Shown in pieces: positions 6,195 to 14,333 of a DNA stretch of 35,206 bases. Position 1 is the stretch's first letter. Every line of letters begins with the position of its first letter. A program made the translations under genes and the position numbers. Below the pieces are notes generated by a model, which had not been told where the DNA came from, did no database searches, and worked only from the letters and a program-made list of their open reading frames with translations. The stretch lies in the NCBI GenBank assembly GCA_023251935.1, contig JAHEXV010000021.1, positions 1 to 35,206 of the forward strand, written 5' to 3'. The DNA is from a bacterium. Its GTDB lineage: Bacteria; Actinomycetota; Thermoleophilia; Solirubrobacterales; 70-9.

Positions 6195-7385
6195 GTGGGC
6201 TCGCAGCGGTTCCTGGTCGCCGCCTTCGGCGACGCCGGCCACGCCTTCCCTGCGATCGCGCTCGCGCGGGCGCTTCGCGGGCGCGGCCAGGAGGTGGTGT
6301 TCGAGACGTGGGAGCGATGGCGCGAGGCGGTCGAGGCCGAGGGGCTGCATTTCACCGCCGCCGAGGAGTACAAGACGTTCCCGCCTCCCGCTCCGGGCTC
6401 CGAGGGTCAGGCCTCGGCCGCCGACGCGGCGCTGGCGCTGGCGCCGCTGATCGATGACTTCCGGCCGGATGTGGTGGTGAGCGACATCCTCACCGTCGCC
6501 CCCGCCCTGGCCGCGGAGAGGGCCGGGGTCCGCAGGGCAACGTTGATTCCGCACGTCTATCCGGTGCACGAGCCCGGAATGCCGTTCTTCGCCTTCGGGG
6601 CGCAGCCGCCCCGCACGTTCGTCGGCAGGGCGATCTGGCGGGCGTGGTTGCCGGTGCTCACGAGCGGGCTTCGCCGGGGCCGGCGCGAGCTGAACCAGAT
6701 GCGCGCGGCGGTCGGCCTGCGGCCAACGGAGGAGCTCCACGGGGGGATCAGCGGGGAGCTCGCGCTGGTGGCGACCTTCCCGCAGCTTGAGTATCCGCGG
6801 CGGTGGCCGAGCCACGTGCGGGTCACCGGGCCGATGGAGTTCGAACTCCCGCACCGGGAGATCGAGCTGCCGGAGGGGGACGGGCCGCTTATGCTGGTGG
6901 CGCCGAGCACGGCGCAGGACCCCGAGCTGCGGCTGGTCCGCGCCTCGCTGGAGGCGCTAGCGGGAGAGCCGGTGCGGGTGGTGGTGACGACGAATCGCCC
7001 GGGGTCGGACGAGGCGTTGCCGGAGGCGCCGGCGAACGCGACGGTGGTTGATTGGCTCCCCTACTCGCAGGTGATGCCGCAGGCCGCACTCGTCGTCTGT
7101 CACGGGGGGCACGGGACCGTGGCGCGGGCGCTCGGCGCCGGGGCGCCTGTGCTCTGCTGTCCGCACGTCGGGGACATGGCGGAGAATGCAGCGCGCGTCG
7201 CGTGGTCGGGGAGCGGCCTGATGCTGCCCTGGCGATTGCTGGGGGCGCGATCGCTGCGCGTGGCTGCGAGGCGCATCATCGAGGATCCGCGGTTCGGAGC
7301 CCGAGCCGGCGAGATCGCCTCGTGGGCGCGTACCCATAACGGCGCCGAGCGGGGCGCCGAGCTCGTCGAGCATCTCGCCGCCTGA
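6195..7385 (+). CDS. UGT/MGT-like (GT1) glycosyltransferase
   Basis: A 396-residue GT-B glycosyltransferase. The N-terminal half starts FLVAAFGDAGHAFPAIALAR, the G-x-x-G-H-x-x-P acceptor-side motif, and contains DDFRPDVVVSDI. The C-terminal half has VVDWLPYSQVMPQAALVVCH, then GGHGTVARALGAGAPVLCCP and GDMAENAARV, the donor-binding motif of the macrolide glycosyltransferase/UGT group. The enzyme probably moves a sugar from a nucleotide-sugar to a small lipophilic acceptor in the cytoplasm. The start is GTG with no obvious ribosome site, 15 nt after the SDR stop, which suggests translational coupling. SDR plus glycosyltransferase could modify one secondary metabolite; that link is inference. Confidence 0.85.
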   Translation: MGSQRFLVAAFGDAGHAFPAIALARALRGRGQEVVFETWERWREAVEAEGLHFTAAEEYKTFPPPAPGSEGQASAADAALALAPLIDDFRPDVVVSDILTVAPALAAERAGVRRATLIPHVYPVHEPGMPFFAFGAQPPRTFVGRAIWRAWLPVLTSGLRRGRRELNQMRAAVGLRPTEELHGGISGELALVATFPQLEYPRRWPSHVRVTGPMEFELPHREIELPEGDGPLMLVAPSTAQDPELRLVRASLEALAGEPVRVVVTTNRPGSDEALPEAPANATVVDWLPYSQVMPQAALVVCHGGHGTVARALGAGAPVLCCPHVGDMAENAARVAWSGSGLMLPWRLLGARSLRVAARRIIEDPRFGARAGEIASWARTHNGAERGAELVEHLAA

Positions 7386-7391
7386 ACGCAA

Positions 7392-7415
7392 GAGGCCGGC
7401 CGCGCGGCCGGCCTC
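7392..7415. terminator. Perfect hairpin between converging genes
   Basis: GAGGCCGGCC (7392-7401) pairs fully with GGCCGGCCTC (7406-7415) around a GCGC loop. It starts 6 nt after the glycosyltransferase stop and ends 3 nt before the 3' end of tRNA-Asn, so it can terminate both. Confidence 0.7.
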
Positions 7416-7418
7416 CAA

Positions 7419-7491
7419 CTCCGGGGGCGGGACTCGAACCCGCAACCTTCGCGTTAACAGCGCGCGGCTCTGCCAATTGAGCTACCCCGGA
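7419..7491 (-). tRNA. tRNA-Asn (anticodon GTT)
   Basis: The reverse strand forms a 73-nt cloverleaf. Acceptor TCCGGGG pairs with CCCCGGA and is followed by discriminator G, as expected for Asn. The D-arm contains AGCTCAATTGGCAGAGC. Anticodon GTT lies in GCGCTGTTAACGC. The T-arm is GCGGG-TTCGAGT-CCCGC. CCA is not encoded. Confidence 0.95.
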
Positions 7492-7596
7492 TCGACCAAG
7501 CCGCCCCCCCAGCTGGCTCGGGCTGGGCGGCCTCCGAATCATGAACTCTAGGTCAGGCCGGTGATGCCCGCGTCCACCCGCCGTGGGCAGCGCCCT

Positions 7597-7656
7597 GCTC
7601 GAGCATTGATGCCTTTGGTACCCCATGGGGCACCAAACCCATCAGGGAGTGCCCCC
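7597..7656 (-). repeat. Dual-hairpin repeat, copy 1 (after dnaG)
   Basis: This copy directly follows the dnaG stop on the minus strand. Hairpin A pairs 7614-7624 with 7627-7637 (TTTGGTACCCC / GGGGCACCAAA; the one mismatch becomes G-U in minus-strand RNA). A competing hairpin B pairs 7627-7633 (GGGGCAC) with 7649-7655 (GTGCCCC). A second copy lies at 20207-20263 after pyrG with compensating changes. The conserved frame is GCTCGAG-n-ATTGATG, then CTTTGGTA. Confidence 0.6.
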
Positions 7657-9456
7657 TCAGCGCGCCGCGGCGCTCTCCCAATGGGCGATCCGCTCGGCGA
7701 GCTCGGCGCGGCGGCGCTGGAGCTCGACCGGCGGGTCTCCCCCCTGCCCCTGCGCGGCGCCGATCCGCCCCTCGATCATCGTCTGCTCGAGCTGTAGGAA
7801 ATTGAGCTCCATCGCGTCGCGCCCCCCCGGCTCGCGCTCGGCGCTCATCACCAGCTGGGTTACCAGCGACAGCAGCTCCTCGTCCTCGCGCGGCAACCCG
7901 GCGAGCGGGTCCTCCAGGTGCCCGCCGAGCCAATCCACCGCCCGCACCACGACCGGTGAGGACAGATGCTCGGGAGTCAGCCGGCCCAGGACCTCCCCGC
8001 CCTCGGCCGGCGAGGCGATGCACATCGAAAGCAGCGCTCGCTCGCGCCGCTCCCGCGCGCTCAAGGGTCGGGGGACCTCCAGCTTCGCCGACCCTCCCCC
8101 GCCGCCCAACCCGGGACCCACGCCCCGAGCCGGCTGCCCAGCCCGTCCACCGGGGTCTCCCCCACCTCGAGCGACGCCCCGCATCACCAGCCCCGGGTCC
8201 GCATCGAGGCGGTCGGCCACCAGCCGAGCCAACTCGTCGCGGCTGATCGACTCCCCCATCGCCGCCAGCACCGGCACCACCTCGTCGAGCGCCCGGTCGC
8301 GCCCCGAGGGGGAGCTCAGGTCCGCCTCGTCCATCACCCAGCGGACGTGGAACTCCGGCAGCGGCATCGCCTCGGCGATCAGCCCTTGAAGCCGGTCCCC
8401 ATCGCCGGCCAGCAGCATGTCGGCCGGGTCCTCCCCGGCGGGCATCGCGGCGACCCGCAGGTCGAGCTTGCGGCTGCCGGCGACGCGCTGGGCCCTCAGC
8501 ATCGCCTCGCGCCCCGAGCGATCCGCGTCGAGCGCCAGCACCACGTCCTCTGTGTAGGAAGCCAGCTGCTTGACCTGCTCTGGCGTGATCGCGGTCCCCA
8601 TCACACCGACCGCCTGCTCGATCCCCGCCTGATGGGCAGCCAGCACGTCGGTGTATCCCTCGACCACGACCGCCCGCCCCGTCTTCGCGATCGCCCCCCG
8701 CGCCCTGTCGATCCCGTACAGCGTGCGGCCCTTCCGGTAAAGCTCGCCCTCCGGCGAGTTCAGGTACTTCGGCTTCGTGTCGGGCCGCAGCGCCCGCGCC
8801 CCGAAGCCCTGGACCCGGCCCCGCGGGTCGCGGACCGGGAACATGATCCGCGCCCGGAAGCGGTCGTAGTGCCCCCCCTTCTGTCCCCTCTGCACCAACC
8901 CGACCGCCCCCAGCTCGGCGACATCGAAGCCGGCCCGCTGGCCGCGGGTCAGCACCTGATCCCAGGCGCTCGGCGCGTAGCCGACCCCGAGGGCCCGCAG
9001 GACCTCCTCACCGAGGCCCCGAGACTCGAGGTACTCGCGCGCCTTCGCGGCCTCCTTGGACTCCCATAGGTACGCCGCGTAGAACTGCGCGGTCCGCTCG
9101 AGCAGCTCGCCGAGCCGTCCCCGGCGGCGGCGAGCCTCTTCCGCCCGAGGATCCTCGGCCTCACGCGCGATCTCCACCCCGTAGCGATCGGCGAGCACCT
9201 CGACCGCCTCCGGGAAGCCGAGCCCCTCCTTCTCCTCGACGAACTTGATCACGTCCCCGCCCACCCCGCATCCGAAGCAGTGGTAGAGCTTCTCCCGCGG
9301 ATCGACCGAGAACGACGGGCTCCGCTCCTCGTGGAACGGACACAGCCCCATCTGCCGCTCCCCGGTGCGCCGAAGCTCGGTGTAGGCGGAGATGATCTCG
9401 ACGATGTCGGCCGCCTCCTTGACCCGCTCGACGGTATCCGGCGTGAAGCGGCTCAA
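7657..9456 (-). CDS. dnaG: DNA primase DnaG
   Basis: A 599-residue bacterial primase that lays down RNA primers on the lagging strand. The N-terminal CHC2-type zinc finger has C39-P-F-H42 and C60-F-G-C63, within CPFHEERSPSFSVDPREKLY. The RNA-polymerase core includes YDRFRARIMFPVRDPRGRV. The TOPRIM domain shows VVVEGYTDVLAAHQAG (E266) and LALDADRSGREA (D310, D312), the metal ligands. The rest is the helicase-binding C-terminal region, linked by a Gly-rich segment near residues 430-450. Its ATG overlaps the dgt stop by 4 nt, so the two are translationally coupled. Length is normal for the family. Confidence 0.97.
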   Translation of the reverse strand: MSRFTPDTVERVKEAADIVEIISAYTELRRTGERQMGLCPFHEERSPSFSVDPREKLYHCFGCGVGGDVIKFVEEKEGLGFPEAVEVLADRYGVEIAREAEDPRAEEARRRRGRLGELLERTAQFYAAYLWESKEAAKAREYLESRGLGEEVLRALGVGYAPSAWDQVLTRGQRAGFDVAELGAVGLVQRGQKGGHYDRFRARIMFPVRDPRGRVQGFGARALRPDTKPKYLNSPEGELYRKGRTLYGIDRARGAIAKTGRAVVVEGYTDVLAAHQAGIEQAVGVMGTAITPEQVKQLASYTEDVVLALDADRSGREAMLRAQRVAGSRKLDLRVAAMPAGEDPADMLLAGDGDRLQGLIAEAMPLPEFHVRWVMDEADLSSPSGRDRALDEVVPVLAAMGESISRDELARLVADRLDADPGLVMRGVARGGGDPGGRAGQPARGVGPGLGGGGGSAKLEVPRPLSARERRERALLSMCIASPAEGGEVLGRLTPEHLSSPVVVRAVDWLGGHLEDPLAGLPREDEELLSLVTQLVMSAEREPGGRDAMELNFLQLEQTMIEGRIGAAQGQGGDPPVELQRRRAELAERIAHWESAAAR

Positions 9457-10490
9457 AGCCGGCTCTCCTCCGGCAGCGCCAGGCGCTTGAAGGTCGCGAT
9501 GCAGAACCGATCCGTCATCCCGGCGATGTAGTCGGTAATCCGCTGGATCTCGTCGGCACCCACGGCCCCCTCGGGGACCTCCTCCGGATGCTCGGTGTAG
9601 TGGTCGAACAGGCCCCGCAGCGTTCGCTGCACCCGCTCGTGCTCGCTTCGCGCCTCGGCGCCCAGGTAGACGCGCTCGAACATGAACTTCCGCAGCAGCA
9701 GCATCGCCTCGCCGATCTCCTCGCTCTGGACGATGTCCCCCGCCTTCCGCGACTCCTCGACGATGTCGCGGGCGAGGGTGTCGATCCGCTTCGCGCCCGT
9801 CGACCCAAGCAGCTCGATCTCCGCCGCGGGCAGATCGTCGAGCTCGATGATCCCCGCCCGCAGCGCGTCGTCGAGGTCGTGGTTTATGTACGCGACCCGG
9901 TCGACGAGGCGCACCACCCTGCCCTCCAGGGAGACCGGCTGCTCGGACCCGGTGTGGTTGAGGATCCCATCTCGCACCGCCTCGGTCAGGTTGAGCCCCC
10001 GGCCATCCCGCTCCAGCACGTCCACGACCCGCAGCGACTGGCGATTGTGCCTGAAGCTCCGGCCCGCGCGCTCGCGCAGCGCCTCGTCCAGCGTCTCCTC
10101 CCCGATGTGGCCGAACGGCGGATGACCGAGGTCATGGCCCAGGCCGACCGCCTCGGCGAGGTCCTCGTTCAGCCCCAGCGCGCGGGCCACCGTCCGAGCG
10201 ATCCCGCACGTCTCCAGGGTGTGGGTGAGCCGAGTCTGATAGTGGTCGCCCTCCGGGGCGATGAACACCTGTGTCTTGTGCTTCAGCCTCCGGAACGCCT
10301 TCGAGTGCACGATCCGATCGCGATCGCGCTGAAACGGCGTCCGCATCGGGCTGTCCGGCTCGGGCTCGCGGCGAATCGCCGGATAGGAGGGCATTCCCCT
10401 CTCCCACAGGTACTCGCCCTCCCAGGAGCGAACGCGCTCCTCGAAGGACAGGGCGAGCGTGGCGGACGACTGGCTTGGGGCGGTGGACAA
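9453..10490 (-). CDS. dgt: Deoxyguanosinetriphosphate triphosphohydrolase-like protein
   Basis: A 345-residue HD-domain nucleotide hydrolase that splits dNTPs into deoxynucleoside and triphosphate. Near the N-terminus are RDRDRIVHSKAFRRLKHKTQ and the metal-binding set H in RLTHTLE and HD in GLGHDLGHPPFGH, followed by the later D of VDRVAYINHDLDDA. The C-terminal part has GMTDRFCIATF. It sits immediately upstream of dnaG with ATGA overlap, a pairing common in actinobacteria. The chosen start is TTG 10490, the first start of the open frame. A ribosome site is not evident, so a start a few codons later remains possible. Confidence 0.93.
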   Translation of the reverse strand: MSTAPSQSSATLALSFEERVRSWEGEYLWERGMPSYPAIRREPEPDSPMRTPFQRDRDRIVHSKAFRRLKHKTQVFIAPEGDHYQTRLTHTLETCGIARTVARALGLNEDLAEAVGLGHDLGHPPFGHIGEETLDEALRERAGRSFRHNRQSLRVVDVLERDGRGLNLTEAVRDGILNHTGSEQPVSLEGRVVRLVDRVAYINHDLDDALRAGIIELDDLPAAEIELLGSTGAKRIDTLARDIVEESRKAGDIVQSEEIGEAMLLLRKFMFERVYLGAEARSEHERVQRTLRGLFDHYTEHPEEVPEGAVGADEIQRITDYIAGMTDRFCIATFKRLALPEESRL

Positions 10491-10503
10491 CTCGGAAAGA
10501 GAA

Positions 10504-10509
10504 TAGGGT
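10504..10509 (+). promoter_or_regulatory. Possible -10 box of a leaderless SDR transcript
   Basis: TAGGGT lies six bases before GTG 10516, so transcription would start at or very near the start codon. No convincing -35 is present; TGGACA at 10484 is spaced too short. Weak support. Confidence 0.3.
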
Positions 10510-10515
10510 CAGCCG

Positions 10516-11277
10516 GTGCCTGAAACCGCACTGATTACCGGTGCTTCCTCAGGAATCGGTGAACAATTCGCCCGCCAGCTCGCCTCGCGCGGATACGAGC
10601 TGGTGCTGGTCGCCCGGCGCGCCGACCGGCTCGAGCGCCTCGCCGACGAGCTCCCGACCAAGGCCCACGCCCTCCCGTGCGATCTTGCCGCCGAGGCCCC
10701 CTCGCTCCTCGGACAGCTCGCCGACCCCGGCCTCGACGTGGACCTGCTCATCAACAACGCCGGCTTCGGAACCTCCGGCCCGTTCCTCGAGCACGACCCG
10801 GCTCGCGACGCCGAGCAGATCAGGGTCAACTGCGAGGCCGTCGTCACCCTGGCCCACGCGTTCCTGCCCGGGATGGTCGAGCGGGGACGCGGGGGAATCA
10901 TCAACGTGGCCTCAACGGCCGGCATGCAGCCGCTCCCATACGAGTCCGTCTACGCGGCGACCAAGGCATTCGTGATCAGCTTCACCGACGCCCTGCACGC
11001 CGAGCTGCGCGGCTCAGGGATCCGCGTCCTCGCCGTCAATCCCGGACCCGTCCCGACCGAGTGGCAGCAGGTCGCCGGCTACGACGCCGACCGGGTGGGC
11101 GTGGTGCCGGGCCAGATCCCCGCCGAGCAGGTGGTGAGCGAGTCCCTCGCCGCCTTCGACGACGGCCGCCGCTCGGTGATCCCGGGGCGAACGATGCGCT
11201 GGTTGATGCGCGCCACCCGCCCCTCGCCCCGGGCGATCCAGCTCCGAGTGGCGGAACGCCTCTACCGGCCGCGCTGA
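10516..11277 (+). CDS. Short-chain dehydrogenase/reductase (SDR)
   Basis: A 253-residue classical SDR of the YqjQ/DltE-like group. Motifs are LITGASSGIGEQFARQLA, VARRADRLE (Arg favouring NADP), NNAGFGTSGPF, INVASTAGMQ with the catalytic Ser, and YAATKAF with Tyr-x-x-x-Lys. The C-terminal extension RAIQLRVAERLYRPR is basic. It is the only plus-strand gene between recO and dgt and converges on recO with a 9-nt gap, so it looks inserted into the minus-strand operon. It is only about a third identical by eye to the SDR at 5448 and is not a recent duplicate. The substrate is unknown. Confidence 0.88.
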   Translation: MPETALITGASSGIGEQFARQLASRGYELVLVARRADRLERLADELPTKAHALPCDLAAEAPSLLGQLADPGLDVDLLINNAGFGTSGPFLEHDPARDAEQIRVNCEAVVTLAHAFLPGMVERGRGGIINVASTAGMQPLPYESVYAATKAFVISFTDALHAELRGSGIRVLAVNPGPVPTEWQQVAGYDADRVGVVPGQIPAEQVVSESLAAFDDGRRSVIPGRTMRWLMRATRPSPRAIQLRVAERLYRPR

Positions 11278-11286
11278 GCGCGGCGC

Positions 11287-12030
11287 CTAGGCCGCGGCGC
11301 GCAGGCGAACGTGGGCGTGGTGCTCGAGCGTTTCGGAGACCGCCCGCTCGACCTGGCGCAGGGCTCGCCCGGATGCGGTCGGCGCGGCGGCGAGCGGGCG
11401 CCCGAGCGCCTCGACCATGAACTCGTGAGCCTCCCGGGAGAGCTCGAACCCGCCCCGCTCGCAGGCGGCGCAGACGACGCCCCCCGCCGCCCCCGAGAAG
11501 GCGACCAGCCCGTCGGCCTCACGGCAGCGCGCGCACGAGGCGAGCTCGGGGGCGAATCCGGCGGCGAGCGCCAGCTTGAGCCGGAAGGCGAGCGCCGTCG
11601 CCGGCCCGGCCGCCCCGTCGCCTACCCCGTCACCGCTCAGCGACTCGGCGCCGTCGAGCAGCGACAGGTAGCGGCAGAGCAGGTTGTAGGCGGCGGGATT
11701 GGCCTCGGCGGAATCCAGCAGCCGCAGCACCGCGTCGCAGCCGCGGGCCGCCGCCATCAGCGCCGGGCCGCTCGAGCGAAGGCGGGCGTGTGCGGCGACG
11801 GTATGCGCCGAGGTGACGGTCGCCAGCTCCCCCCGGCCCTCGTGGAGGACGAGGTCGAGCCGAAAGAAGGGCTCCAGCCGGCCGCCGAATCGCGAGCGCG
11901 GCCGCCGCGACCCCTTGGCGATCGCGCCGACCCGCCCCCGCATCGCGCTGTAGAGGTGCAGGACGCGGTCCGCCTCGCCGTAGCGGATCGAGCGCAGCAC
12001 GACCGCCTCGGTCTTGTAGGTGCCGGGCAT
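11287..12030 (-). CDS. recO: DNA repair protein RecO
   Basis: A 247-residue recombination mediator that helps load RecA with RecR in gap repair. It starts MPGTYKTEAVVLRSIRYGEA, the usual RecO opening of an OB-fold, followed by VGAIAKGSRRPRSRFGGRLE. A zinc site is formed by C166-A-R-C169 and C187-A-A-C190. The C-terminal helices contain RALRQVERAVSETLEHHAH. The start is ATG 12030; longer readings of the frame are only overlap with the next gene. It lies 14 nt after the P1 peptidase gene in the same direction. Confidence 0.93.
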   Translation of the reverse strand: MPGTYKTEAVVLRSIRYGEADRVLHLYSAMRGRVGAIAKGSRRPRSRFGGRLEPFFRLDLVLHEGRGELATVTSAHTVAAHARLRSSGPALMAAARGCDAVLRLLDSAEANPAAYNLLCRYLSLLDGAESLSGDGVGDGAAGPATALAFRLKLALAAGFAPELASCARCREADGLVAFSGAAGGVVCAACERGGFELSREAHEFMVEALGRPLAAAPTASGRALRQVERAVSETLEHHAHVRLRAAA

Positions 12031-12044
12031 GGGACGGAAAGATG

Positions 12045-12977
12045 TCAGGCGTTCCGGACCGCGTCGCGGATCGCGGTCGCGGTGACCGTGGCGGCAATCG
12101 TCCCGATCGAGATCGCGGCGAACCTGTCGATATCGCCGTCGCCGGCCGACAGGCAGAAGGCGACGTCGCCGTCGACGTCCGAGTAGGCGGGGTCGATCGC
12201 GCGGGCGACCCCCCCGCTCGCCATCCTCGCCACTCGGGCGCAGGCGGACTTGTCGAGCGGGGCGTCGGTCATCACGCAGACGAGCGTGGTGTTGCGCTCC
12301 TCGAGCCTCGTCCAGTCGGGCGGCCCCTTCATCGCCGCGATCAGCGCCGCGGTGGAGACCGTCTTCCCGTCGCGCCGCCGGGGGCCGGCGAGCACCTGGC
12401 CGTCCTCGCCGATCACGTCGCCGAAGGCGTTCACCACCGCCAGCGCGGCCGCCGTCTCGCCGCGGCCGCTGCGGGCGGCCGCGTATCCGACCCCGCCCGG
12501 CGCCGAGTGCCTGCGCCCGAGGATCTTCCCGACCGCGGCCCCCGTCCCGGCCCCCACCCTGCCGCGCTCGGGAATTCCCTCGACCGCGGACGCGCAGGCC
12601 GCGTAGCCGCCCTCCGGTCCGGGACGAGCACCGGGATCGCCCTCCGCCAGGTCGTAGACGACCGCCGCCGGGACGATCGGCACCAGCCCCGCGGGAGTCC
12701 GGTACCCGCGGCCGCTTTCCTCCAGCCAGCGCATCGCGCCGTCCGCGGCCCCGAGACCGTAGGCGCTGCCGCCCGCGAACAGGACCGCCGTCACCTCGCT
12801 GGTACCGGCGAGCGGGCCGATCACGTCGGTCTCGCGGGTCCCCGGCCCCCCACCCCGCACGTCCACCCCGCCCCGGCTTCCCGCCGGCGGGATGACGACG
12901 CTGCATCCGGTGGCCCCCTCCGCGTCGGTCCAGTGGCCGATCAACCACCCCTCGGGGGGCGAGATCCCCTCGCTCAT
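12045..12977 (-). CDS. P1 family (DmpA-like) peptidase
   Basis: A 310-residue Ntn-hydrolase of the P1/DmpA aminopeptidase family. ATG 12977 overlaps the mutM stop by 4 nt. The typical N-terminal part contains GHWTDAEGATGCSVVIPP, FAGGSAYGLGAADG, GRVGAGTGAAVGKILG and VVNAFGDV. The autoprocessing site is N229-T230 in ERNTTLVCVMTDAPLDK; Thr230 would become the N-terminal nucleophile of the beta chain. The family releases N-terminal residues, including D- or beta-amino acids, from small peptides. No signal peptide is present, so it is cytoplasmic. The true substrate is unknown. Confidence 0.88.
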   Translation of the reverse strand: MSEGISPPEGWLIGHWTDAEGATGCSVVIPPAGSRGGVDVRGGGPGTRETDVIGPLAGTSEVTAVLFAGGSAYGLGAADGAMRWLEESGRGYRTPAGLVPIVPAAVVYDLAEGDPGARPGPEGGYAACASAVEGIPERGRVGAGTGAAVGKILGRRHSAPGGVGYAAARSGRGETAAALAVVNAFGDVIGEDGQVLAGPRRRDGKTVSTAALIAAMKGPPDWTRLEERNTTLVCVMTDAPLDKSACARVARMASGGVARAIDPAYSDVDGDVAFCLSAGDGDIDRFAAISIGTIAATVTATAIRDAVRNA

Positions 12978-13840
12978 GCGAGGGACCGGTGGACCGCCCG
13001 TCGCCTCGGACGGCGACGCAGGCGACGCTGGCAAGAGGGGCAGAAGTAGGTCGAGCGGCCGGCGACCACGATCCTGCGGATCTCGGCGCCGCAGCGCGGG
13101 CACGGCTCGCCCTCGCGAGTGTGGACCAGGAACTCGTCCTGCATCGCGCCGCGCTCACCGCGCGCGTCGCGGTAGTCGTCCACCGAGGCGCCGCCGCTTC
13201 GCAGCCCGGCTTCAAGGGTGGCGACGATGCCCTCCCGCAGCCGCTCGCAATCCTCGGGCTTCATCGACCCGGCCGGCGACAGCGGGTGAAGGGCCGCGCG
13301 GTGAAGCGCCTCGTCGGCGTAGATGTTGCCGATCCCGGCAACCCCGCTCTGGTCGAGCAGGAACGACTTCAACGGCGCCCGCCGCCCCGACGCCAGCCTG
13401 CAGAGCTCCTCGGCCGTGAGCGCCTCCGACAGCGGCTCGACCCCGAGCCGGCCGGCGAAGTGGTCATCGAGGCGATCGTCCTCCAGGACCACCGCCTGGC
13501 CGAACCGCCGCGGGTCGGTGAACAACAGCCGGGTCCCGTCGTCGAGCGCGATCGAGGCTCGAAGATGACTCGGCTCCGCGCCACCTTGGGAAAGCAGCAG
13601 GTTCCCGGTCATCCGAAGGTGCATCGCCAGCGTCCGATCCGCGTCGAGCCGGAGCAGCAGGTACTTCCCGCGGCGCTCGACCGCCTCGATCCTGTGCCCC
13701 ACGAGCGCGCGCTCGACCTCGCCGGGCGCCACCGGGCGGGTCCAGCGTTCGTCGAATACCTCGATCGATTCGATCACTCGGCCGACGAGCGCCGGCTCGA
13801 GCTGGCGGCGAATCGTCTCGACCTCGGGCAGCTCGGGCAT
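12974..13840 (-). CDS. mutM: Formamidopyrimidine-DNA glycosylase
   Basis: A 288-residue base-excision repair enzyme (Fpg/MutM) that removes 8-oxoguanine and ring-opened purines. It begins MPELPEVETIRRQLEP, with the catalytic N-terminal Pro and Glu after Met removal. Lys59 in RRGKYLL is the conserved lesion-contacting lysine. GIGNIYADEALHRAALHP is the helix-two-turn-helix. The zinc finger uses C247, C250, C267 and C270, with Arg262 in AGRSTYFCP. The tail is unusually Arg-rich (QRRLRRRPRRRAVHR) and adds about 15 residues. It is coupled to the P1 peptidase by overlapping stop and start. Confidence 0.96.
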   Translation of the reverse strand: MPELPEVETIRRQLEPALVGRVIESIEVFDERWTRPVAPGEVERALVGHRIEAVERRGKYLLLRLDADRTLAMHLRMTGNLLLSQGGAEPSHLRASIALDDGTRLLFTDPRRFGQAVVLEDDRLDDHFAGRLGVEPLSEALTAEELCRLASGRRAPLKSFLLDQSGVAGIGNIYADEALHRAALHPLSPAGSMKPEDCERLREGIVATLEAGLRSGGASVDDYRDARGERGAMQDEFLVHTREGEPCPRCGAEIRRIVVAGRSTYFCPSCQRRLRRRPRRRAVHRSLA

Positions 13841-13852
13841 GCCCTGGTTGTA

Positions 13853-14320
13853 CTAGGTCCGGCTGGTCGGCTCCGAATCCAGCGGGCGAGGGCGCACCGC
13901 GTACACGGGAGTGTCGGGATCGTCGGGGTCCGGCTCGAAGCCGTACTTGGCCTCGCACTCGGAGGCGAAGCGGACCAGGAGCGCCGCGTCGTCCACTCGC
14001 TCGGCGTTGCCGTCGACGACCTTGACCGCACCGTCGTCCTCGAGCTGGACGACGGACGCCGGGAAGACACGCGGATCGCCGTCGGCGACGCTCTCGGTGT
14101 CGGCGGCGAAGACCACCACCTGGTCGAGCCAAAGCCCCCATACTGCCGTCGTCCGGGACCGGCCCTCCGGGCCGCGGGCGCAGGCCCAGAAGCGATACCC
14201 CTCCCCCGCGGCATGCGGTGGGTCGACCGCGGCCGGCCGGAGCAGCTGATGGAGCGGGTGATCCTCCACCGGGCTGGGGGTGGCCCGGGGAGACTCGACC
14301 GTGGGGATAGCTGCATGCAT
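13853..14320 (-). CDS. PNPOx-like split-barrel flavin-binding protein
   Basis: A 155-residue protein whose middle resembles pyridoxamine 5'-phosphate oxidase-like FMN/F420-binding split barrels: YRFWACARGPEGRSRTTAVW, GLWLDQVVVFAADTES, PRVFPASVVQLEDDGAV, KVVDGNAERVDDAAL, then CEAKYGFEP and a last strand PVYAVRPR. Residues 1-35 are Pro-rich and probably disordered. The family includes F420- or FMN-dependent reductases with small substrates; no function can be given. It sits 13 nt from xerD and 12 nt from mutM, so it is clearly part of the operon. Confidence 0.75.
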   Translation of the reverse strand: MHAAIPTVESPRATPSPVEDHPLHQLLRPAAVDPPHAAGEGYRFWACARGPEGRSRTTAVWGLWLDQVVVFAADTESVADGDPRVFPASVVQLEDDGAVKVVDGNAERVDDAALLVRFASECEAKYGFEPDPDDPDTPVYAVRPRPLDSEPTSRT

Positions 14321-14333
14321 GATGGCCTCCTGG

